Shown piece by piece: positions 47,897 to 57,299 of a stretch of DNA of 64,000 nucleotides (within the stretch, counting starts at the first letter, position 1; every line of letters begins with the position of its first letter). The translations under genes and the position numbers were made by a program. Source of the DNA: Siphonodentalium dalli (Eukaryota > Mollusca > Scaphopoda > Gadilida > Siphonodentaliidae); contig CP136066.1 in NCBI GenBank assembly GCA_032622095.1, positions 193,490,816 through 193,554,815 on the forward strand. The letters run 5' to 3'. A model generated the notes under the pieces. That model was not told the DNA's origin, made no database searches, and saw only the letters and a list, made by a program, of their open reading frames with translations.

Positions 47897-49420
47897 GCTG
47901 CGGACACACGTACCACAGTAGCGATGGCATAGTAGGTGTGACAATTTATTATGGTGGAGTTTGGTGACAATTGGTCCGTCATAATTATGTGCCATAGCTA
48001 TCCATGTCGCCCACTGATTTTCCGCACAATGAGTCGGCTGGACCAATTAACCATTGCTTGATCTCTACTCATTACGTTTTGCTAAATTGTATTCACGACG
48101 ATATATATAATTGCACGATAGATCGTCCAGAATTGTGTTCGACCATGGCCTGGTGGCAATTCCTCATTGAATTACATATCATTATTGTGGTACGTTTTTA
48201 TATGATCTCAATGAATGCATGTTTATCTATACTTTTATTAATTTTATTAGTAAGAACAATCATGGCTTTTGAGATGGGTTATTCATTAAGTTATCAAGTG
48301 GACTTGTGTGTTAGCATGCAAAATATAACACTGCGTGATGAGTAAAGATCAACATCGACAAGACATTCAGGTAGATACATCATTGAGAGATCGACCGTCG
48401 CTGGTAGAGCTTGGTAGACTCATTGTGCGAATTTGCAGAGGGCGACATGGATAGCTATGGCACAGAATTATGACGGACCAAATGGCTGCGGACACACGTA
48501 CCACAGTTTCGATGGCATAGTAGGTGTGACAATTAATTATGGTGGAGTTTGGTGACAATTGGCTAACATAATTTATATGTCATAGGAAGTCATGTCGCCC
48601 ACCGCATATTCACACAGTGAGTCGACTGACCAATTAACCCATTGCGTTTCACCGAGGTTGATCTCTACTCATTACGTTTAGCCACATTGTATTCTCTACG
48701 ATACCTAAAATTGCACGATCGATCGTCCATAATTGTGTTTGAACCTATTCGCTCACATATCAAGTGGCATGTTTTTTATTGATATGAGCTGAATACATAT
48801 TTATCTACTTATATTATTTTCACGCGTATTAAGTCAGTTCCCCAATTGCGTGTTTTATTTTGCGACGTTAAATTCTACGCATAATTAGGCTAACATCATG
48901 TGGACAGATGCAGCTGTATCGGAATTGTTGGAAGCCATGCAGATAAGAGAAAGTACATGGAATAAACAAAGCGACTTATATACAAGGATCTAAACAAGAA
49001 AAAGCTGATCGATCGTATATGTGAACGCGACATAACACTTATAACTGATCGCAATGTTTGACCCACTTGTATATATGCTGAGAAATTACACCGGTGATTT
49101 GTTCTTAGTAAGAACAATCATGACTGTTGACAGAAACAAGGTATTCATTAAGTTATCAAGTGGACTTGTGTGTTATCATTAACATATAACATTGCGCGTT
49201 GAGTAAAGCTCAACAGCGACAAGACATTCGGTTAGATCAATCATTGAGATGTCGATCTCGACGCTGATAGAGCTTGGAAAAGACTCATTGTGTGAATGTG
49301 CGGCGGGCGACATGCCTCGATATGGCACAGAAATATGACGACCAAGTGTCACCAAACTCCACCATAATAAATTGTCACACCTACTATGCCACCGTTACTG
49401 TGGTACGTGTGTCAACAGCC
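47897..49420. mobile_element. Compound TIR element (~1.5 kb) inserted in block B
   Basis: Ends (T)GGCTGCGGACACACGTACC and its near complement, with the TIR continuing for ~100 bp through TGGCATAGTAGGTGTGACAA. A second inner copy of the same end begins near 48,483, and CGACATGGATAGCTATGGCA lies in inverted partners, so it appears to be two nested or tandem foldback units. Blocks A (about 34,551) and C (about 56,962) read ACATTGGCAATGTTAATT without it. TSD short, AT or AAT. The frames inside have no recognised domain. Confidence 0.8.
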
Positions 49421-49606
49421 AATGTTAATTTCTCAAACATTTATGTGGGGTTGTTCGCCAATATAGTCCACGTTGGACGCCGATATTTGGGGAGGGTGGG
49501 GGTATTTTTACACTAAAAAATGAGATAGTTGTGGAAATGCCAATTTGTAGATGTAGATGTGGATGTTTACTTGTACAATAAATAAGAATTAATAACAATT
49601 TGTTAA

Positions 49607-50015
49607 AGGTACTCAATCCGATCAGAACATCATAAATTACTATTTCCTTGGGTTTGGGGGTTAACAATATTTCATTCGAGTCGAGAAACCTACCCACCAA
49701 GGCTCAGAGTGATCAATTTTTGAAGTTTTGTTATTTCTATTGTTTGTGGCCCAGAAACACGCCGTCAACAGGATGGTCTCGGTCGAAATTGCGTTATTAT
49801 TACCACTTGATATTAGAGTTATCCATCTTCGTCCGTTTGAATAAGTGTTTCTGGGGCAATTATTAGTACATATCTCGAGAAATAACAAACTTCAGAAATC
49901 AATATCTGATCACTCAGAGCTTTGATGGGTGGGTTCCTCGACTCGAATCAAATATTTTTTACCCCTGAAGCCAAAGAAATAGTAATTTAGGGGTGCTTAA
50001 TCGGATAGAGTACCT
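49607..50015. mobile_element. TTAA MITE family 2, copy 2 (409 bp), with empty site in block A
   Basis: Ends AGGTACTCAATCCGAT and ATCGGATAGAGTACCT, with TTAA at 49,603-49,606 and 50,016-50,019. Block A (34,743-34,755) reads TTTGTTAAAGATGGG with one TTAA, the pre-insertion state. Confidence 0.93.
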
Positions 50016-50079
50016 TTAAAGATGGGGAAAATCTCCTCCTAAATACGTTTTATATAATTTCCGGGGTATATAATAATAT

Positions 50080-50850
50080 TTATCACATAATTTGCCCATA
50101 AAAGCAGTGTCATAATTATCGGTAAGACACACGTTTAATATCAGCGCGTGCGATGACGTCACGCCGTTCTTCAAATGACTTACGATTTCTACAGTTTATA
50201 TATATGATTGTTGTTTTCGATGAATATATTTCGCGTTTATTTGATCATGTGATAAAAGGTATCTCACACTCGTCCTATTTATCACATGATTAGCACTATT
50301 TTCCTATGTAATATTCGAGCGTAATAGACACGTGTAATATCGTCGCGTGCAATGACGTCACGCTTCTCTTTGGGTCAAAGTTCGTAGTTCGCTGTCTGTA
50401 GTTAATGATTGTTCTTATCATATAAATTTTAGCGATTATATGATCACGTGATAAATAGTATCTGAAACTCGTTATATTTTCAGGCAATTCTTCAAGGATT
50501 GTCCACTTATAAATGGACAATCGGTACCTAAAATGGTCATTAATAAATGGACAATCCAACCACGCGTGGCACGCGAGCTTGGGATTGTCCACTGAATGAA
50601 GACATGTTTTGTTAATCCTGCATGAAGGGCAATAACTCTATAAATAATGTTAATTTGCTAAATAACGGTGATTTGTATGAGAAGAAGTGTTTTTGACAAA
50701 ATAACGGAGAGATTTGAAGAAGAGTTTTTGACGAAATAACGGAAATATTCGAAGAAGTGTTCGAAGTAAACCTCGGCTCAAATCGAATTTAGTGAACTCG
50801 GTTGATAAATTCCGTATAAAATAGTAACTCGTTTGAGATGCTCTATATAT
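50080..50850. mobile_element. Nested insertions in block B
   Basis: 50,270-50,845 is a reversed relative of the block A insertion at 34,185-34,490. It is split at about 50,485-50,755 by another sequence holding a hairpin built on GGACAATC / GATTGTCC. No genes seen. Confidence 0.65.
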
Positions 50851-51445
50851 GAGTCGAAGGCACCTGCCCTGTCAATAAATATTCATTATATTTCGACATT
50901 TTCTTATATAATGCTATAATCACTTAGGATATTTGTTCGTTACTATATTTATAACAGACTATCATCAAACGTTCGGGTGATATCCCGTTAATTGTTTCGA
51001 TGGGCTGTCAGCTGGCTACAGGAATTAAACTCACGATTTGTGTGTCTCCTCTGGGCGAGTAAAGTCAGCCAAGTCGCCTGAAGAATACTGCAATAAATCG
51101 TAACCACAGAAGGTGAAGAATACTGAAATTATCGTAACCACAGAAGGTGAAGAATACTGAAATTATCGTAACCACAGAAGGTGAAGGAAAACTAAACTAA
51201 TTCACAAACATGCACATAATTATATTTTCGTCATTTCCCGTAGATTTTACGTTCAATTTACACGAGCTTGTGGAAATGTTGTTAACTTACATACTCCAGT
51301 CTCATATCCGAAGATAACATTGGAAAATAAGTTATATTGTAATCACGATAATCATATATCACATACGTGCAAAAAGATCGCACTAGTATTCTCAGTTTGT
51401 CGTATATTTAGAGTATATATACACCACATATACATAGCATCACTA

Positions 51446-51787
51446 CTAATCAGAATCGTCGTCGCAACCTCCACCACCGCCTATTTCAATGGAGAGGCCA
51501 TTGTTTTCTGTTGTAAATTTTCTTTCGAGGATTGAGCCTTCGTGAACAGTTATGTTGCTGATATGCCCATAAGATTCAAATTTTTTGAAGACATATAGCC
51601 GCCGATTATCACCGGAGTACCATTCTCCGTCCCTTTCTTCCACAGTTATAGTTGGAAAATCTTTAACAGAGAGCTCTCCACTTTGAATCTCACTGACAGT
51701 CTCTTCAAGTGATTTCCCATTATCAAAGTAACCTTTGATACTATCCTGGCTATAACGTATCTCCGATGGACTCAAGCTAAAAGCCAT
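51446..51787 (-). CDS. Small ParB/sulfiredoxin-fold-like protein, copy B (113 aa)
   Basis: Intact intronless frame with start MAFSLSPSEIRYSQDSI. FPTITVE (44-50) leads into WYSGDNRRLYVFKKFESYG (56-74), keeping the D that copy A has lost, then ISNITV. TTENNGLSIEI (92-102) and a glycine-rich, acidic C-terminus (GGGGGCDDDSD) follow. Role unknown; the same cautious fold assignment as copies A and C applies. The first 16 or so codons are identical in DNA to copy A. The remaining ~315 bp carry about 40 differences, most of them replacing amino acids, while the 5' flank differs at only about 10 of 190 positions. No stop or frameshift has arisen despite surrounding insertions, which argues for selection on a functional protein. 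Confidence 0.75.
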   Translation of the reverse strand: MAFSLSPSEIRYSQDSIKGYFDNGKSLEETVSEIQSGELSVKDFPTITVEERDGEWYSGDNRRLYVFKKFESYGHISNITVHEGSILERKFTTENNGLSIEIGGGGGCDDDSD

Positions 51788-51820
51788 ATTTATGTGGCGG
51801 ACAGTTTGTCAAAATATCCT

Positions 51821-51830
51821 TATTTTTATA
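51821..51830 (-). promoter_or_regulatory. TATA box of ParB-like copy B
   Basis: Minus-strand TATAAAAATA, 34 bp upstream of the ATG, giving a very short predicted 5' UTR. The distance is shorter than in block A because of a small deletion between box and ATG. Confidence 0.55.
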
Positions 51831-52093
51831 CAAGTTTAGCGCTTGCGTTGTGAATATTCTCGACCAGAATCTACACGAAAATGCCACAGAACCGCACGGA
51901 TTCGATATGACAGTTATTGTTTTTAAAATGGAACCTTATATACGCAATTGTCTATGGAAAGGTTACACAATCAATAATCATTTATCAGAATTGTAGAGTG
52001 CCATTTCTAGTATATAGTTCTTTTCTGTTTCACTTTCGGTTTCTATTATTCCCATTTAGTGTGGACTGTATAAACCCACCCGTAATAAATTAA

Positions 52094-52365
52094 AGACATA
52101 TTATGCACATGTTCGGGTACGTGGAACTGGTAAGTTTGAATCCAGGCATCATGCCAGCTGGGAGAATGTAGCATTCTACTAACATAGCCAAAAATCTTAA
52201 GAAAATCGATCGTACCACTCCAAAGAAAACATCGTCTGAACTACGCTCAAATGTAAATATTTACTTCTATAGTTTTGGGACGAATCTATCAGCGATAAAC
52301 TAACTAAAATGATTTTGCCATCAAGAGTCACTGCATTTAATTAATATATAAGAATGACGTCGCAA
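52094..52365 (+). mobile_element. TTAA MITE family 1, copy 3 (truncated)
   Basis: Starts after TTAA with AGACATATTATGCACATGTT and matches the other copies until about 52,365. There it is interrupted by a foldback fragment resembling 34.19 kb. The right end is missing. Confidence 0.75.
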
Positions 52366-52600
52366 TTATATATGACATTTATCAACCGAGTGCACAAAAT
52401 TCGATTCCAGATGAGCTTGAGTCAGTCTAGAAACGAATTTCGTGGACGAGGTTAATAAATTTTGTATAGAATGGCGATAAATTGGAGATCCATTTTATGA
52501 CATAATATCATATTTTAGCAAGAACTCTCGAAAAGGGCGTTGTTAAAACAAATTAATATTGATTCCCATACCGCAACCAGAGAGGAAGTTAAGATACCCC

Positions 52601-53163
52601 CAGGGGGGGGGGGGGGGGGGGGGGGGGGTCGGAAAAAAATTTCAGGCACGTATGTCATTTTTTCCCTTACGATCATTTTTTGTACCCACCCACCCCCACC
52701 GCCAAATTTTTTTCCGTTTTCGGCAGTTTTTTCCGACCATTTTTTGACACCCACCCCCCCTTTTAATACTAAAACAGAGATTTTCGCGGGGAAATTCACT
52801 GTAAACACCTGTATATGAATTTCTGTGCATATTATTTATCATGGATGTTAACATGGACATGTAAATAGGAATTAGTCATTTTGAGGTCATTCGGCCAAAA
52901 AAACATGGCTGCCAGCGGCCATCTTGGATTTCAAAATTTGCAACAAAATACAACACAATAACTGCCTGCAGTCAATTTACAGTTAGAATTACATTATTTC
53001 TCACATTCAAAGTGGTTTTGAAGCCCAACTCATTGCCAAAAACACTAAAAAACAAGCAGGAATTATTTTTTTTAGTTGCGGAAAAAATTGCTTGTTGGTG
53101 GCTTTGACCACCCACCCACCCCAGCATACGTGCCGGAATTTTTTTTTTCACCCCCCCCCCCTG
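52601..53163 (-). mobile_element. Poly-G-TIR transposon, copy 3 (563 bp, reverse orientation)
   Basis: CA plus 26 G (52,603-52,628) at one end, a C run plus TG at the other. Exact 7 bp TSD ATACCCC at 52,594-52,600 and 53,164-53,170. The reverse complement aligns end to end with copies 1 and 2. Confidence 0.92.
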
Positions 53164-53195
53164 ATACCCCAAGAAAAAATATAGCTACATTTTAA

Positions 53196-53566
53196 AGACA
53201 TATTATGGACTTGTTCGGGTATGTGAAACTGACAAGTGAGCATTCAGGTGCTACGTCAACTGGAGGAATGTGGCATTTTAGTAACATCGCCGAAATTTTC
53301 AAGCAAATTGACCGTACCTGCACTCGATAGAAATCATCGTCTGATCTACCCTCAATTGGAAATATTTACTTCTCGATTCGGGACGGAACTACCTGCGATA
53401 AACTATCGAAAACGATTTCACCTTCGGGAATAACGGGATTTAATTAATCTATAAGAATGCCGATATGTGTTTCAAATTTGGATATAATATTTGTAAAAAT
53501 AACTACTTTGAGCAAGATTATTCTCAATGCCTATTTGATCATCCTGCTGGAGTGTTTCAAATAACT
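53196..53566 (+). mobile_element. TTAA MITE family 1, copy 4 (371 bp)
   Basis: TTAA at 53,192-53,195 and 53,567-53,570. Begins AGACATATTATGGACTTGTT and ends GGAGTGTTTCAAATAACT, as in copy 2. It lies only ~20 bp from poly-G copy 3. Confidence 0.88.
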
Positions 53567-53749
53567 TTAAATGTGTCTTTTCATGAAGACGAAATTGTTC
53601 AACCACCCTTATCACCCATGTTTATCTCACAGTTAACATTAAATAACTCAACACAAATAATTGAATATCATAATTATATATGATAAAAAGTTCCGGCATC
53701 ACCATCGATATAATTGCACTAAGTTCTTACATCACTGCTCATGCCAATA

Positions 53750-54500
53750 ATACATGTGTGTCTTACTAAACAAGGGGGACGCATCTAAGATGCTATGTCG
53801 AGTTTATTGGCAGTCGAAAAAAACTTCTGCCAATAACTTGGCAATAAGGCCCACACAAGGCCCAAAAAGTCGGACAAACCTGGTTTTCGAACTCTTCCGA
53901 GATAATGTTGCAAGAGACTCATATATCAAATATGGTTTGAATAAGTTAATATTTGATTGAGTTATCGCGCTAACGGTGAACAAATGCTAAAAATAGACAA
54001 ACTAAGGCACATAACTCCGGGGAAAAAAATCGGACAACCTGGTTTTCGAACTCGTCCGAGATATTGTTGCAAGAGACTTATATACCAAATATGGTTTGAA
54101 TCAGTTAATATTTAATTGAGTTATCGCGCTAGCGGTGAAAAAAATGCTAAAAATAGACAAACCAAGGCCCATAACTCCGGGAAAAAAATTCTGACAAGCC
54201 TGATTTTCGAACTCGTCCGAGATATTGTTGCAAGAGACTAATATATCAAATATGGTTGTAATCAGTTAATATTTTATTGAGTTATCGCGCTAACATGCAC
54301 AGGCTAACAGGTGATAAAATTGCCAAAAAAGTCATCAAAGATGGATAACTATTGTCAAAAAGTTCGGACGTGACCCATTTTCTACAGGCAGTAAAAATAG
54401 TCATTGGGAGCAACTCACATACCAAATATTTTTTGAATCCGTTCACAAAATTAATGTCAAAGTTATAAGGCATTCTTTAGGTCCGCCCGCCATCCGTCCC
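53750..54500 (+). repeat. Degenerate ~163 bp tandem repeat
   Basis: TTTTCGAACTC(G/T)TCCGAGAT recurs at about 53,884, 54,042 and 54,204, with TGTTGCAAGAGACT and GAGTTATCGCGCTA following each time. Confidence 0.85.
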
Positions 54501-54925
54501 TCGTCAAACCATAAGTCGAGTTTTTGAAAAACTCGACTAAAAATATGACGCCAGATTTAGTGGCTAATTATGTGATAAAACTGCTATTGTAAATTGCGTC
54601 AATGATAACCTATATTTCAGTTGACAAGTATTGTTTGACAACTGAAATAAATGTCATAATTTAGATAGCACATGGTTACAAAAGAATTTATTAAATATGA
54701 TAAACATTTAGCAATAAACTAGTTTGTAAAGACATGGGACATTGAAGCGCACATACGACCATTTGAGTGTGATCAGCAATTTTATAAGCACAACTTAACC
54801 ATAGTGTTGCGATATGGCAGTGGCATTATGTTTTAAAGAGTTATTCAAGGTTCCAGACTTCCAATAGATTATGCCATCAATCTCTAGCCAGAGTAGAGAT
54901 TCATAGCATGATCTATAGACTTCAG
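54501..54925. other. Non-coding stretch
   Basis: No gene seen. A small inverted pair GACAA(C/G)T(G/A)AAAT/ATTTCAGTTGACAA lies near 54,615-54,650. Confidence 0.35.
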
Positions 54926-54988
54926 CTCCAACAGCAACAACAAAAGCAACAACAAAAGCAACAACAACAACAACACCAACAACACAGA
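54926..54988 (+). repeat. CAA-type microsatellite
   Basis: Imperfect (CAA)n with CAAAAG variants; its reverse strand encodes a valine/alanine run that inflates a 101-codon frame. Confidence 0.9.
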
Positions 54989-55025
54989 ACGTATAATGAT
55001 ATATAATCAATATTGGTAATTGTAC

Positions 55026-55830
55026 AAGCCTGGATATAGTGTGTCTGACATTTGCAGAATGAGGTTCCCAGAAGGTGAATTTAGTGATGCTATCCCGCAC
55101 AGCGGGCTAGCATCACAAAGTTCACCCTCTGGTGAGCTAATTCTGCTTAGGCCTCATCTTCTGGGAATTATCTATTGTCTATAACGTTGTTTTAGTTACA
55201 TGTTCCCTTCTGTTCAGTTTCTATATCTCCAAATTTGCAGAACATAAATTGCATAACTGAGGTGACTAATGTTGAACATCACCAACCTCAACTGGGGAAC
55301 TTAAATCTGATCCTAGGTCTCCCATAGCAGTTGAGGCCTATGCAGAATGAGGTTCACAGAGGGTGAATTTGATGATGCTAGCCCACCATGTGGGATAGCA
55401 GTTGAGGCCAATGCAGAATGAGGTTCCCAGAGGGTGAATTTGGTGATGCTAGCACGCCATGTGGGATAGCGTCACTAAATTCACCCTCTGGGGACCTCAT
55501 TCTGGAAATGACAGGAACACTACTTGCAGGCGTGTAATCAGCATTATGAATCATTGTTTCACTTCTGACATTGATGCAGCTGTGAAGACACTTCTAACAT
55601 TGAAAGCTGATTACATGTATAAGACATAATTGCATAATCGAGGTGCCCAATGGGTGGACATCACCAACTTCAACTGGGGAACTAGGTCTCCCATAGCAGT
55701 TGAGGCCTAAGCAGAATGAGGTTAACAGAGGGTGAATTTGGTGATGCTAACACACTGTGCAGGGTAGCCTCAATAAATGCACCCTATGGGGACCTTATTC
55801 GGCAAATGTCAGACACACTATATCCAAGCT
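55026..55830. mobile_element. TIR element (~805 bp) with several internal hairpins
   Basis: Ends AAGC(C/T)TGGATATAGTGTGT + CTGACATTTGC and complement pair over about 30 bp. Inside are at least four copies of the GAATGAGGTTCCCAGAGGGT hairpin unit (55,058, 55,342, 55,416, 55,715) seen also at 26.2-26.7 kb. Non-coding. Confidence 0.8.
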
Positions 55831-55979
55831 TGGTTTTGTACCATTAAAAATAATTGGTAAAACCAAAACTGATGCATGAAGTAGACTTAGAATGTCATTT
55901 TTTATTGAATGAAAGTGTCAATGACACTGTAGCTCAACTTGGGGAGGAGTTAATTGTTTGCTGAGCAATGAAAAGAATG

Positions 55980-56290
55980 ATAAAGAAGAAGTCACGCTGA
56001 AGATCAATATAAAGTTTGATCATGATCGGATGAGGGATATAGTCTGTAGGGTGCGACGAAGGATTTAGTCATACAAAGAGTAAATTCCAAGATGGCCACT
56101 GGCAGCGATGTTTCTCAACAAATTTCGGTCAAAATGGTAGGCTCCCATCAAAAGGTCACTCCGAAGATTCATACGAAGTTTCGTGATCACCAGATGAGGG
56201 ATGTGGTTTGTAGGGTGTTCCAAAGGATATAGTCATGCAAAGAGTAAAATCCAAGATGGCTGGCGGAGGCCATGTCTTTCATCGAAAATT
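55980..56290 (+). repeat. Two degenerate ~160 bp units with CCAAGATGGC
   Basis: GAGTAAA(T/A)TCCAAGATGGC occurs at about 56,077 and 56,238. GATGAGGGAT(A/G)T(A/G)GT and AAGGAT(T/A)TAGTCATGCAAAG-like phrases are repeated. Related to the 45.1-45.5 kb repeat. Confidence 0.7.
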
Positions 56291-56368
56291 GTTCTGTTTG
56301 AATTATTTATTGTGACCCACATATACATGGAATATTTTTACATAACACAGAATTTATAAACAATGTTG

Positions 56369-57074
56369 TGGGTATAACATAATTTTGAGTCACAGCGACC
56401 TGTCAACATAGACGCTTCTGTCACCAGGAAATACTATGTCTTCTATTTATTTCTAACAAAAGGCATTGAAATGCTACTATTTTTAAAACATGGCAACATC
56501 TTTATTGAAATTCTATAAATTAAAGATAATGAAAACGTGTCTCAAACTGAAGAGTTTCATAAAATTTAATGTTGTTGGAAGTGTTGCCAAGAACATATAG
56601 AGTATATTGAAGATATAACTAATATGACTTGAGGACTTTACCAAAATCTATCTGTCAAATGACGACCACTTTGAGACGGGTCTATGATTCAAATGTACTG
56701 TTAATTCAGAGGTACCATATTTATTCAGTGAATACACATTACGAAAGTTATTGCCGCAATTTCGATATGATGTTACCGCTAGGAGATCTCGATATAATCA
56801 TCGAGTGGCGTATCAATGACAAATTATTTACTGGTTACAGAAACTAAATCGTTCAAAGTGTCCTCATTAAAATAAATTCTGGCCTTGACTGGTGTATAAA
56901 ATACAATATGTTATATATAACATAACATAAGTTGTTCAGTATCAACGAATACAGAAATACATTGGCAATGTTAATTTCTCAAACATTTATGTGGGGTTGT
57001 TCGCCAATATAGTCCACGTTGGACGCCGATATTTGGTGAGGGTTGGGGTATTTTTACACTAAATGTTTTTGTAA
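56369..57074 (+). repeat. Segmental duplication, block C (partial)
   Basis: Matches block A about 33,628-34,670 (less its insertion) and block B about 47,345-47,890 plus 49,420-49,520. It lacks the insertions at 34.19 and 47.9 kb, so it preserves the empty sites. No ParB-like gene follows. Confidence 0.88.
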
Positions 57075-57299
57075 CAAGACAGTCAATGACTGTGGGGTCG
57101 CTCACCAGACTGCAAAGACTGATAAGACTGGGAGTCTGGAGACCACAACAGTCAGAACTTTTCATAATCACTTTAAAAGAAGTAGATATAAACAGGATAT
57201 GTGGCCAAATTACCAAATGTACACTACTGATCACCCCCCCCCAACAAGTCCCCTCCCGACTCCCAAGTCTTAGGTTGGAATTACACAATTGAAGCATAT

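Larger units (their letters stand above)
45548..52094 (+). repeat. Segmental duplication, block B
   Basis: Aligns in order with block A. It is longer because of insertions at 46,553-46,921, 47,897-49,420, 49,607-50,015 and about 50,080-50,850. It ends with the copy B ParB-like gene and its conserved upstream region. Confidence 0.9.

Noticed and set aside
52515-52818. Overlapping frames with long glycine or proline runs
   Set aside because: They are translations of the poly-G end of transposon copy 3; the same artefact occurs at 12,136-12,442, 31,178-31,436 and 44,769-45,191.
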